DNA of 50,590 bases from Lactonifactor sp. BIOML-A5 (lineage in GTDB: Bacteria; Bacillota; Clostridia; Lachnospirales; Lachnospiraceae). The translations under genes were made by a program, and so were the position numbers. Positions within the stretch are counted from its first letter, which is position 1. Every line of letters begins with the position of its first letter. Under the pieces are notes generated by a model. That model did not search any database and had not been told where the DNA came from. It was given only the letters and a program-made list of their open reading frames with translations. Location: the NCBI RefSeq assembly GCF_009677585.1, contig NZ_WKYV01000007.1:1-50590 (forward strand), read 5' to 3'. Of this stretch, positions 1 through 8,721 are shown piece by piece.

Positions 1-66
1 TCATACTATTATAGGTTCCACAAAAGTGACATTTTCATAAGTGAATCCTAAGGTGACATTATCACA
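1..66. mobile_element. Possible terminal end of an IS21-type element
   Basis: Two near-identical 12-mers, GTGACATTTTCA at 26-37 and GTGACATTATCA at 53-64, lie 27 bp apart in direct orientation, and the segment ends ...ATCACA at 66. Read from 66 leftward it starts TGTGATAATGTCACC. Multiple internal repeats and a TG...CA terminus are typical of IS21-family ends. No transposase is inside the window, so an element lying to the left is inferred. The repeats could instead be operators for glyQS. Confidence 0.3.
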
Positions 67-94
67 AGTTAACAACAATTCTACGGGTTAGAAC

Positions 95-123
95 TTGAAA
101 AGATCATATACAAAGGTTATAAT
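95..123 (+). promoter_or_regulatory. Promoter of glyQS
   Basis: TTGAAA at 95-100 and a perfect TATAAT at 118-123 are separated by 17 bp. The expected start site near 130 gives a leader of about 40 nt, too short for a T-box. Confidence 0.7.
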
Positions 124-168
124 AAGACAGATTGATTACGAAAGTTTGGAAAGTTAGGAGAAAGAATA

Positions 169-1563
169 ATGGAAAAAACAATGGAAAAGATTGTCGCTCT
201 GGCAAAATCCAGAGGTTTTGTGTATCCGGGTTCTGATATCTACGGTGGCCTTGCCAATACCTGGGATTACGGCAATTTAGGTGTGGAATTAAAGAACAAT
301 GTTAAGAAAGCCTGGTGGCAGAAATTTATTACGGAAAGTCCATATAATGTGGGTGTGGACTGTGCAATTTTGATGAATCCTCAGACATGGGTGGCCTCCG
401 GACATCTCGGCGGTTTTTCTGACCCTCTGATGGACTGCAAAGAGTGTCATGAAAGGTTCCGTGCTGACAAGATTATTGAAGATTACTGTGCGGAAAAGGG
501 AATCGACATTGATGGTTCAGTGGATGCCTGGTCACAGGAAAAGATGAAAAATTTTATCGACGAGCATCAGATACCATGTCCTACCTGCAAAGCTCATAAT
601 TTTACAGATATCCGTCAGTTTAATCTGATGTTTAAAACCTTCCAGGGTGTTACTGAAGATGCAAAAAATACTGTATACCTGCGCCCTGAAACAGCACAAG
701 GGATTTTTGTTAACTTTAAAAATGTACAGAGGACTTCAAGAAAGAAAATACCCTTTGGCATTGGACAGATTGGTAAATCTTTCAGGAATGAGATTACACC
801 GGGTAATTTTACTTTCCGTACCCGTGAATTTGAGCAGATGGAATTGGAATTTTTCTGTGAACCAGACACAGATTTGGAATGGTTTGACTACTGGAAGAAT
901 TTTTGCCTGAACTGGCTTAGCACTCTTGGATTAAAAGACGATGAAGTTCGTTACAGGGATCATGATAAAGAAGAGTTGAGCTTTTACAGCAAGGCGACTA
1001 CAGATGTGGAATTCCTTTTCCCCTTTGGTTGGGGTGAGCTTTGGGGAATTGCAGACAGAACAGATTATGACCTGACACAGCATCAGAACGTATCCGGTCA
1101 GGATCTTACTTATTTTGATGATGAGAAGAAACAGAAATATATTCCTTATGTAATTGAACCGTCTCTTGGTGCGGACCGCATGGTACTTGCTTTCTTATGC
1201 AGTGCCTATGATGAAGAAGTTCTGGATAAAGAAAAGGGAGATGTACGTACGGTTCTTCATTTCCATCCTGTCCTTGCACCTGTAAAAATTGGTGTGCTGC
1301 CTTTGTCAAAAAAATTAAATGATGGAGCATGGAAAATCTATGAAGAACTGTCAAAGAAATACAACTGTGAATTCGACGACAGAGGAAACATAGGAAAACG
1401 TTACCGCCGTCAGGACGAAATAGGTACTCCATTCTGCATAACCTTTGACTTTGAGTCCGAGCAGGACGGAGCAGTAACTGTAAGAGACAGAGACACGATG
1501 GAACAGGAAAGAATTAAGATAGAAGATTTGAAAGCATATTTTGAAGATAAATTTACGTTCTAG
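169..1563 (+). CDS. glyQS: Glycyl-tRNA synthetase, single-chain alpha2 type
   Basis: Cytoplasmic class II aminoacyl-tRNA synthetase that charges tRNA-Gly with glycine using ATP. The 464 residues match the usual length of the alpha2 form. Visible are zinc-binding-like Cys pairs (CKECH near residue 92, CPTC near 137), the motif 2 region [21 protein letters not shown], motif 3-like [10 protein letters not shown], and a C-terminal anticodon-binding domain. The ATG at 169 is preceded by AGGAG at 156-160; a second in-frame ATG four codons later is less well placed. It is transcribed alone, with the RAYT element directly behind its stop codon. No T-box leader is visible. Confidence 0.97.
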   Translation: MEKTMEKIVALAKSRGFVYPGSDIYGGLANTWDYGNLGVELKNNVKKAWWQKFITESPYNVGVDCAILMNPQTWVASGHLGGFSDPLMDCKECHERFRADKIIEDYCAEKGIDIDGSVDAWSQEKMKNFIDEHQIPCPTCKAHNFTDIRQFNLMFKTFQGVTEDAKNTVYLRPETAQGIFVNFKNVQRTSRKKIPFGIGQIGKSFRNEITPGNFTFRTREFEQMELEFFCEPDTDLEWFDYWKNFCLNWLSTLGLKDDEVRYRDHDKEELSFYSKATTDVEFLFPFGWGELWGIADRTDYDLTQHQNVSGQDLTYFDDEKKQKYIPYVIEPSLGADRMVLAFLCSAYDEEVLDKEKGDVRTVLHFHPVLAPVKIGVLPLSKKLNDGAWKIYEELSKKYNCEFDDRGNIGKRYRRQDEIGTPFCITFDFESEQDGAVTVRDRDTMEQERIKIEDLKAYFEDKFTF

Positions 1564-1576
1564 TGTCCAGAGGAGG

Positions 1577-1650
1577 GGGACGTGTTCTTTCTAAAAAGAA
1601 CACGTTCCAAAATACATCTGGGGTGTCCCATTTCAAAACAGACCTGTCCC
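1577..1650 (+). repeat. REP-like palindrome, left copy flanking the RAYT gene
   Basis: A 14-bp stem with a CTAA loop (1577-1608, one G-U pair) is followed by GTGTCCCA and GACCTGTCCC (1641-1650). The same hairpin and tag recur in inverted orientation at 2459-2533 and as a solitary copy at 43812-43865. The hairpin lies 14 bp after the glyQS stop codon and may also act as its terminator. Confidence 0.85.
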
Positions 1651-1693
1651 ATATGTAGATTATAAAAAACTAAATGAGAGAAGGTGAATATTT

Positions 1694-2452
1694 ATACCGA
1701 GAACAGCAAGAAAAAGAAGTTCTACAGATCTTTACCATATTATGGCGAGAGGAATTAATAAAGAGGACATATTTCATGACAAAAGCGATAAAAAGGTCAT
1801 GCAATACCTTATCAAAAAGTATCTGGAAAAAGTTCCTGTGGAAATACATGCGTACTGTATTATGAGCAATCATCTCCACCTTTTAATAAAGGCAGAAATG
1901 CCGGAATTATCTAAATACATGGCTTATATTCTTTCTACTTTTGCGGAATATTATAATAGAAAAAAGAATAGATCTGGTTATGTGTTTCAGAGTCGTTATA
2001 AAAGTCAAAGTATTGAGGATGAAGGATACTACTGGAACTGCCTTCGATATATTCATATGAATCCAGTAAAAGCTAATCTGACAAAGGACATAAGGTCCTA
2101 TCTTTTCTCCAGTTTCGGAGAATTTTCCAGTTTAAATTCTAATATAATACATGAAAATGCTAAGAGACGATATGAGGAGGCATTTATGGGACAAAAAGAA
2201 TTTTTATGGTTTCATAAACAGCCTAACAGGATACTCCTGGATGACGTAGAATCTGATATGGAAATAGTCAGAGTTGATATCTCTTTGGGAATCTTAGCGG
2301 ATTTGCAGGAAAAAGCATCTGGAATACCAATGAAAGAGGTATTGAAAATGCCATTATTTAAAACAAATTTCAGGAAAGAAATAAGAAAAAACCTACATCT
2401 TTCCGATAAAAAAACAGATGTTTTGATTAAACAAATTGAGAAGGTTTTGTAG
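1694..2452 (+). CDS. REP-associated tyrosine transposase (RAYT, IS200-like Y1 family)
   Basis: Single-strand DNA transposase-like protein of the HUH/Y1 superfamily; RAYTs bind and are thought to spread REP hairpins. The HUH motif lies in CIMSNHLHLLIKA, and the catalytic-tyrosine helix in the region NCLRYIHMNPVKANL. The first ATG in frame is 1742 (MARGINKE), but the family's usual start PRTARKRSSTDLYHI is encoded just upstream in the same frame from 1697. It is preceded by ATA at 1694 with a well-placed GAGAAGGTG at 1677-1685. I therefore start the gene at 1694 with a non-standard ATA codon (252 aa); initiating at 1742 would lose the conserved N-terminus. Inverted REP-like palindromes flank it. 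Confidence 0.8.
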   Translation: MPRTARKRSSTDLYHIMARGINKEDIFHDKSDKKVMQYLIKKYLEKVPVEIHAYCIMSNHLHLLIKAEMPELSKYMAYILSTFAEYYNRKKNRSGYVFQSRYKSQSIEDEGYYWNCLRYIHMNPVKANLTKDIRSYLFSSFGEFSSLNSNIIHENAKRRYEEAFMGQKEFLWFHKQPNRILLDDVESDMEIVRVDISLGILADLQEKASGIPMKEVLKMPLFKTNFRKEIRKNLHLSDKKTDVLIKQIEKVL

Positions 2453-2458
2453 GTAAAA

Positions 2459-2533
2459 GGGACAGGTCTGGTTCAGTTTGGGACACCGTGTAATGATTTT
2501 GGGACGTGTTCTTTTTAGAAAGAACACGTCCCC
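2459..2533 (-). repeat. REP-like palindrome, right copy flanking the RAYT gene
   Basis: Inverted relative to the left copy: GGGACAGGTC at 2459-2468, TGGGACACC at 2479-2487, then the hairpin at 2501-2533 (14-bp perfect stem, TTAG loop). Together the two copies make the RAYT gene look like a mobile unit inserted between glyQS and pfp. Confidence 0.85.
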
Positions 2534-2550
2534 TTTTCTTCAAAATACAC

Positions 2551-2579
2551 TTGTATATTTTGTACATTTTTGATATAAT
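2551..2579 (+). promoter_or_regulatory. Promoter of pfp
   Basis: TTGTAT at 2551-2556, 17-bp spacer, TATAAT at 2574-2579. It begins 18 bp after the REP hairpin, so pfp is transcribed independently of the RAYT unit. Confidence 0.7.
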
Positions 2580-2617
2580 TATGCGTAGAAATTGTGCAAA
2601 ATATGGAGGTGCGGAAT

Positions 2618-3853
2618 ATGAAAGGTAACGTAATTGTAGGACAATCAGGAGGACCCACGGCGGTCATTAATTCTAGCCTGGCAGGTGTATATAAAACAGC
2701 GATTGACAGAGGAGCAGCTAAAGTTTACGGCATGAGATACGGCATTCAGGGATTTCTGGATGAGCAATATGTAGATTTATCAAAGCATATTAAGAGTGAT
2801 ATGGACATTGAACTTTTAAAGAGAACACCCTCTGCTTACCTTGGATCCTGCAGGTATAAGCTGCCCGAAATCCACGAAGACAAGGCTATTTATGAGAAGA
2901 TTTTTGAAATTTTAAATCGCTTGGAGATTGAATGCTTCATATACATCGGCGGCAATGATTCTATGGATACAATAAAGAAATTATCCGACTATGCGATTAT
3001 TACAGGACAGTCCCAGAAGTTTGTGGGAGTTCCCAAGACGATCGATAACGATCTTGCTCTTACAGATCATACCCCTGGATACGGGAGCGCGGCAAAGTAT
3101 ATCGGAACATCGACGAAGGAAATTATCCGTGACGGAATGGGCCTTTCTTATAAGAAGGTTCTCATCACTGTGATTGAAATCATGGGCAGAAATGCAGGCT
3201 GGCTTACAGGAGCTTCTGCTTTGTCTGTAGGCGAGGACTGTGACGGACCGGATCTTATCTATCTTCCAGAGATACCATTTGATATAGATAAATTTATGGA
3301 AAAAATCAGAAATCTTATCAAGAAAAAGAATAATGTTGTTGTTGCAGTGTCTGAGGGCATCAAGCTAAAAGATGGCCGGTATGTCAGTGAGCTTTCCGGA
3401 AATGCAGAGTATGTAGATGCGTTTGGACATAAGCAGCTCACAGGTTCTGCTACGTATCTCTGTAATCTGATCAGCTCAGAAATAGGATGTAAGACTCGCT
3501 CTGTGGAGTTCAGCAGCCTCCAAAGAAGTGCATCGCATCTTGCCTCCAGAGTAGATATTAATGAAGCATTTATGGTTGGAGGGGCAGCTGTGAAGGCCGC
3601 AGATGAAGGGGATACCGGCAAGATGGTGGTAATTGACAGAGTATCTGACGATCCGTACCAGTGTGCAACTGGAATCTATGATGTACATAAGATTGCCAAT
3701 GATGAGAAGCTGGTGCCAAGAGAGTGGATAACGAGAGACGGCACTTATATCACGGAGGATTTCCTTAATTATGTAAGGCCTTTGATTCAGGGAGACTACG
3801 CTCCGTTTATGGTAAATGGAATCCCAAGACACTTATATTTTCCGAAGAAATAA
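2618..3853 (+). CDS. pfp: Diphosphate (PPi)-dependent 6-phosphofructokinase
   Basis: Phosphorylates fructose 6-phosphate to fructose 1,6-bisphosphate, a reversible step of glycolysis in the cytoplasm. PPi use is read from GGNDS at residues 111-115 (Asp where ATP enzymes have Gly) and PKTIDND at 139-145 (Lys where ATP enzymes have Gly). The substrate motif MGRNAGWLTGAS follows. At 411 aa it fits the PPi-type family rather than the 320-aa ATP enzyme. The start at 2618 has GGAGGTG at 2605-2611; an upstream in-frame start at 2594 lacks a site. Its own promoter and terminator make it monocistronic. The next gene, ppdK, also uses PPi. Confidence 0.93.
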   Translation: MKGNVIVGQSGGPTAVINSSLAGVYKTAIDRGAAKVYGMRYGIQGFLDEQYVDLSKHIKSDMDIELLKRTPSAYLGSCRYKLPEIHEDKAIYEKIFEILNRLEIECFIYIGGNDSMDTIKKLSDYAIITGQSQKFVGVPKTIDNDLALTDHTPGYGSAAKYIGTSTKEIIRDGMGLSYKKVLITVIEIMGRNAGWLTGASALSVGEDCDGPDLIYLPEIPFDIDKFMEKIRNLIKKKNNVVVAVSEGIKLKDGRYVSELSGNAEYVDAFGHKQLTGSATYLCNLISSEIGCKTRSVEFSSLQRSASHLASRVDINEAFMVGGAAVKAADEGDTGKMVVIDRVSDDPYQCATGIYDVHKIANDEKLVPREWITRDGTYITEDFLNYVRPLIQGDYAPFMVNGIPRHLYFPKK

Positions 3854-3867
3854 GCGTTAATGCAGGC

Positions 3868-3905
3868 AAAAGGGCGAGATCCGTTGTGGATTTCGCCCTT
3901 TATTT
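3868..3905 (+). terminator. Rho-independent terminator of pfp
   Basis: Stem AAAGGGCGAGATCC pairs with GGATTTCGCCCTTT around a GTTGT loop, followed by a T-rich tail. Confidence 0.85.
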
Positions 3906-3967
3906 TATGACTTTTTTACCTGCTTTTGAGTAAATGTATGAAACTGGGAAAAACTTATAAATGACAC

Positions 3968-3995
3968 TTGACTATGAAAAGTCTTGTGTTAAAAT
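3968..3995 (+). promoter_or_regulatory. Promoter of ppdK
   Basis: TTGACT at 3968-3973, 16-bp spacer, TAAAAT at 3990-3995. It implies a 5' untranslated leader of about 100 nt before the ATG at 4105. An open frame running back to 3961 is therefore not coding. Confidence 0.6.
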
Positions 3996-4104
3996 GATTT
4001 ATGTGCGATTATTCGTAGACAAGGTAACTATTGAGTATTTTTCGAATTCATGGCAGCGGAAAATATTCAAAAATTATACATTTACATTTAGGAGGAATTA
4101 TCAA

Positions 4105-6726
4105 ATGGCAAAATGGGTTTACTTATTTAAAGAAGGAAACGCAGATATGAGAAACCTTCTTGGCGGAAAAGGAGCTAACTTAGCAGAGATGACTAATTTA
4201 GGGCTTCCTATCCCTCAGGGTTTCACAGTTACAACAGAAGCTTGTACTGATTATTATGAAAGTGGTAAAATGATCACCGATGAAGTACAGGGCCAGATTT
4301 TTAAAGCTTTAGAAGAGCTTGAAAAAATGCAGGGCAAAAGTTTCGGTGACACAGAAGATCCATTGTTAGTATCTGTACGTTCCGGAGCAAGAGCATCTAT
4401 GCCTGGTATGATGGATACCATCTTAAACTTAGGTTTGAATGATGTTTCCGTAGAGGGCTTTGCTAAGAAAACAGGAAATCCAAGATTTGCATATGATTCC
4501 TACAGAAGATTTATTCAGATGTTCTCCGATGTTGTTATGGAGATGAGCAAATCATTCTTCGAAGGAATTTTAGACGAAGTAAAAGCTGAAAAAGGCGCAA
4601 AATTCGATACAGATTTAACAGCCGATGACTTAAAAGAAGTAATCGCTAAATATAAAGCAATTTATAAAGAAAAAATGGGAGATGAATTCCCTCAGGATCC
4701 CAAGGTTCAACTAATGGAAGCTGTAAAAGCAGTATTCCGTTCCTGGGACAACCCTCGTGCCATTGTATACCGCCGTATGAATGATATCCCTGGTGACTGG
4801 GGCACTGCCGTTAATGTACAGGCAATGGTATTCGGCAACATGGGAGAAACCTCCGGTACAGGTGTAGCCTTCACGCGTAACCCATCCACAGGCGCAAAGG
4901 GTATCTATGGGGAATATTTAATCAACGCGCAGGGCGAAGATGTAGTTGCTGGTATCCGTACTCCTCAGCCAATCTCCAAATTACAGGAAGATATGCCGGA
5001 ATGCTATGATGAATTCATGAAAATCGCTCATAAACTGGAAGATCACTACCGTGATATGCAGGATATGGAATTCACCATCCAGGAGGGCAAATTATACTTC
5101 TTACAGACACGTAACGGTAAGAGAACAGCTCCTGCTGCTATCCAGATCGCTTGTGACCTGGTAGACGAAGGAAAGATCACGAGAGAAGAGGCTGTTTGCA
5201 GAATTGATGCTAAATCACTGGATCAGTTACTGCACCCAACCTTCAATGCAGACGCTTTAAAAGCAGGCCAGGTAATCGGTTCCGCTCTTCCCGCATCTCC
5301 AGGTGCAGCAGCCGGTAAAGTATACTTTACAGCGGATGACGCTAAAAATGCAGCAGCAGCCGGCGAAAGAGTAGTCCTGGTTCGCCTTGAGACTTCACCG
5401 GAAGATATCGAAGGTATGCATGCAGCAGAGGGTATCTTAACAGTTCGCGGCGGTATGACATCACATGCTGCAGTAGTGGCTCGTGGAATGGGAACAGCCT
5501 GCGTATCCGGATGCGGTGAAATTCAGATCGACGAAGAAGCTAAATACTTTGAGCTTGGCGGACAGAAAATCGTGGAAGGAGACTACATCTCCTTAGACGG
5601 ATCCACAGGTAAAATCTATTTAGGAGATATTAAGACAGAAGAAGCTGCAATCAGCGGAAACTTCGACAGAATCATGAGATGGGCTGACAAGTTCAGAACA
5701 TTAAAAGTAAGAGCAAATGCTGACACTCCTCTTGATACAAAAAATGCAATTAAATTAGGTGCTCAGGGAATCGGCCTCTGCCGTACAGAGCATATGTTCT
5801 TTGACGCTGAGAGAATTCCGAAGATCCGTAAAATGATCCTCTCTGATTCTGTAGAAGCAAGAGAAGCAGCCTTAAATGAACTGATTCCTTTCCAGAAAGC
5901 AGACTTCAAAGCAATGTATGAAGTTCTGGAAGGCAAGCCAATGACTGTTCGTTACCTGGATCCGCCTCTTCACGAGTTTGTACCTACAGATCCGGAAGAT
6001 ATCGCAGCATTAGCAAAGGATATGGGCTTAACTCCGGAAGAAGTAAAAGCAAAATGCGATGACCTTCATGAGTTTAACCCAATGATGGGACACAGAGGAT
6101 GCCGTCTTGCGGTAACCTACCCTGAAATCGCAAAGATGCAGACAAGAGCTGTAATGGAAGCAGCAATCGAGGTATCCAGAGAGAAAGGATTTAAGATTGT
6201 TCCGGAGATTATGATTCCGTTAGTTGGAGAAAAGAAAGAGTTAAAATTTGTGAAAGATGTAGTTGTTGAGACTGCTGAAAAAGTGAAGGATGAAAAAGGC
6301 TCTGATATCCAGTACCGCATCGGAACCATGATTGAGATTCCCCGGGCCGCTTTATTGGCTAACGAAATTGCAGAGGAAGCTGAATTCTTCTCCTTCGGAA
6401 CCAACGACTTAACACAGATGACCTTCGGTTTCTCCCGTGATGACGCCGGCAAATTCTTAGATGCGTACTATAAAGCTAAGATTTATGAGTCCGATCCATT
6501 TGCAAGATTAGATCAGAGCGGTGTAGGACAGTTAGTAGAGATGGCTGCTAAGAAAGGCCGTTCTACAAAGGCAGGCATTAAGTTGGGAATTTGTGGTGAG
6601 CACGGCGGAGATCCAAGCTCCATCGAATTCTGCCATAAGATTGGCTTGAACTATGTATCTTGTTCACCGTTCCGTGTGCCGATTGCTAGATTGGCAGCAG
6701 CTCAGGCGGCTTTGAACAATAAATAA
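4105..6726 (+). CDS. ppdK: Pyruvate, phosphate dikinase
   Basis: Interconverts PEP + AMP + PPi and pyruvate + ATP + Pi in the cytoplasm. In fermenting Clostridia it runs in the glycolytic direction or supplies PEP. Domain order is complete: N-terminal ATP-grasp nucleotide domain (KGANLAEM near residue 25), swivelling phosphohistidine domain GGMTSHAAVVARGMG with His454, and C-terminal PEP/pyruvate barrel ending in LGICGEHGGDP with the catalytic Cys830. At 873 aa it has the standard length. The start at 4105 (MAKWVYLF) has AGGAGG at 4090-4095. An open frame reaching back to 3961 overlaps the promoter and is rejected. A strong terminator follows. Confidence 0.97.
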   Translation: MAKWVYLFKEGNADMRNLLGGKGANLAEMTNLGLPIPQGFTVTTEACTDYYESGKMITDEVQGQIFKALEELEKMQGKSFGDTEDPLLVSVRSGARASMPGMMDTILNLGLNDVSVEGFAKKTGNPRFAYDSYRRFIQMFSDVVMEMSKSFFEGILDEVKAEKGAKFDTDLTADDLKEVIAKYKAIYKEKMGDEFPQDPKVQLMEAVKAVFRSWDNPRAIVYRRMNDIPGDWGTAVNVQAMVFGNMGETSGTGVAFTRNPSTGAKGIYGEYLINAQGEDVVAGIRTPQPISKLQEDMPECYDEFMKIAHKLEDHYRDMQDMEFTIQEGKLYFLQTRNGKRTAPAAIQIACDLVDEGKITREEAVCRIDAKSLDQLLHPTFNADALKAGQVIGSALPASPGAAAGKVYFTADDAKNAAAAGERVVLVRLETSPEDIEGMHAAEGILTVRGGMTSHAAVVARGMGTACVSGCGEIQIDEEAKYFELGGQKIVEGDYISLDGSTGKIYLGDIKTEEAAISGNFDRIMRWADKFRTLKVRANADTPLDTKNAIKLGAQGIGLCRTEHMFFDAERIPKIRKMILSDSVEAREAALNELIPFQKADFKAMYEVLEGKPMTVRYLDPPLHEFVPTDPEDIAALAKDMGLTPEEVKAKCDDLHEFNPMMGHRGCRLAVTYPEIAKMQTRAVMEAAIEVSREKGFKIVPEIMIPLVGEKKELKFVKDVVVETAEKVKDEKGSDIQYRIGTMIEIPRAALLANEIAEEAEFFSFGTNDLTQMTFGFSRDDAGKFLDAYYKAKIYESDPFARLDQSGVGQLVEMAAKKGRSTKAGIKLGICGEHGGDPSSIEFCHKIGLNYVSCSPFRVPIARLAAAQAALNNK

Positions 6727-6738
6727 TTTAAAATGTAC

Positions 6739-6783
6739 AAAAAGAACGTTTATTTCCTAGTAGGGGTAAACGTTCTTTTTTGT
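6739..6783 (+). terminator. Rho-independent terminator of ppdK
   Basis: AAAAAGAACGTTTA pairs with TAAACGTTCTTTTT around a 14-nt loop, with a continuing T tail. Confidence 0.9.
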
Positions 6784-6932
6784 TGCAAAAGTACAGATAT
6801 CAACAAATCACACAAATTATCTCAAGAAAAAGTATTCGATTTGCATATATATACTGACTTATCTGGATAAACCTGGTATATTATTTGTAATAGACGCGTA
6901 AAAACCAACATATATCTACAAAAGGAGTTTTT

Positions 6933-8693
6933 ATGGCAAAGTTTTTGGCACATATTAGCGATGATAAGTCAAGAGAGCAAAGCGTTCAAGAACATCTTAA
7001 AAATACTGCCCTGCTAGCCGGCCAGTTTGCGGATAAATTTTGCTGCAGAGATTGGGGCTTCGGCTGTGGAATGCTTCACGATATTGGTAAATATTCAAAA
7101 GAATTTCAACTCAGACTTCCCGGCGGTCCTATTGTAGATCATGCAACTGCTGGCGCTAGGGAACTATACAGCCGCGGCTATCTTATGGCGGCCTATTGCG
7201 TTGCCGGACACCATTCCGGTCTGCCGTATGGAGGAACACAGGCAGATATTGCAGGCAGTTCCACTCTGTATGGCAGGATGAAAAAGCAATTAAAAGATTA
7301 TCAGGCATATCAGTCAGAGATTGTGATGCCGGAGTTTACAAACCCTCCGCTTGTGCCTGTGGGCCGCGGAGGTTTTAGTGTATCTTTTTTTATCAGGATG
7401 TTGTATTCCTGTCTGGTAGATGCAGACTTTCTGGATACAGAACAATTCATGTCAGACGGAACTGCCAGAAGAATACAAAAAGCTTCTATGGAAGAGCTGC
7501 TGCAAAGTCTCCGGGCCTACATTACTCCATGGATGGAGCAGACCGAACAAGCAACAGTGAATGGCAAAAGAACAGCAATCTTACAGGCCTGCCTGGATAA
7601 AGGAAAAGAAAAACAGGGGCTTTACACGCTGACCGTTCCCACAGGGGGAGGAAAAACCGTATCTTCACTTGCCTTTGCTCTTCAACATGCCGTAGAACAT
7701 CATTTGGACAGAGTAATCTATGTGATACCTTATACTTCAAGTATTGAACAGAATGCCCAGGTATTCCGGGACATACTGGGGAGTGAAAATGTGCTGGAAG
7801 ACCACTGCCATGTATCCTACGAGAGTGAAGAAGAGCTGCTGCATCAGCAGCTGGCAGCCGAAAATTGGGATAAATCTTTAGTCGTAACTACAAATGTACA
7901 GTTCTTTGAGTCCCTGTTTTCCAACCGCTCTTCCAAATGCCGTAAATTGCATAACATTGCCAACAGTGTTGTTATCTTTGACGAGGCACAGATGCTGCCG
8001 GTAAATTATCTGAGTCCCTGTGTACGTGCAATCAGTGAGTTGATCTGCAATTATCACAGCACTGCTGTACTGTGTACGGCTACACAGCCCTCTCTGAATA
8101 AGATATTTCCAGGGGAGGTTCAGGTGAAGGAGAGCTGCAATAATACCCGGGAAAACTGTAAGACCAAGTTTTTTGCGTTTACGAAAAGTGATGAATTCAG
8201 AGTGCCTTCCGTATTGAAACAGCCGATCGCTGTGACGGAACAAATCTGCAGAAAATATAAGGACATTTCCTCGTTAGAAGCTATACATGAATATTTCGAA
8301 CGGTTATACTGCTTTAAAGGCGAAGGGCTGGATGCAAAAGAGATCGTTTCACAGTTTGAAGATGGGGTAAAAACCAGCAGTTACCCTTTTGAGACCGCAG
8401 CAAATGAATTTCGTATTATTGAAAATAAGACAAAAACCATTCTGATATGTCAGGAGGAGGAAGGAGCCAGGCTGGCTGAAAAAATGCGGTTAGGTTTGAG
8501 AACCAGGAAATTGCTGAGGGATGTGGGAAACTATTGTGTCAGTGTTTATGAAAAGGATTTTAAAGCCTTAAATGCTGCCGGAAAACTTGAAGTTCTGGAT
8601 GAAGAGTTTGCTGTGCTGCGCAACTGTGAGCTGTATTCAGAGGATGTAGGTCTTATCATTGATGCAAGCAGAGGGGATGCCGTATTTTATTAG
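6933..8693 (+). pseudogene. cas3: cas3 (Type I-C) with in-frame loss of the second helicase domain
   Basis: Cas3 is the HD nuclease-helicase that degrades target DNA recruited by Cascade. Present are an HD nuclease domain (HDIGKYSKEF from residue 49, later GHHSGLPYGG), Walker A TGGGKT at 237-242, DEAQ at 350-353 and motif III TATQ at 382-385. The next recognisable block, from about residue 405 (FRVPSVLKQPI...), belongs to the accessory C-terminal domain. The whole RecA2 lobe, with motifs IV-VI including the usual EAGVD and QAAGRCNR signatures, is missing. The protein is 586 aa where Type I-C Cas3 is usually above 720. The reading frame stays open, so a protein may be made, but it should not translocate on DNA. 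RBS AAAGGAG precedes the ATG. Confidence 0.85.
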
Positions 8694-8721
8694 AGAATCA
8701 ATACGAGGAAATGAAATAGTT

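Noticed and set aside
61..168. T-box leader for glyQS
   Set aside because: The predicted leader is only about 40 nt and lacks the AGGGTGGNACCGCG motif.
3961..4104. N-terminal extension of 48 codons on ppdK
   Set aside because: It overlaps a TTGACT-16-TAAAAT promoter, does not look like the family, and ATG 4105 has AGGAGG and gives the standard length.
8659..8721. Longer Cas5c starting inside the end of cas3
   Set aside because: The extra 21 residues have no family resemblance and the usual N-terminus begins at 8722.
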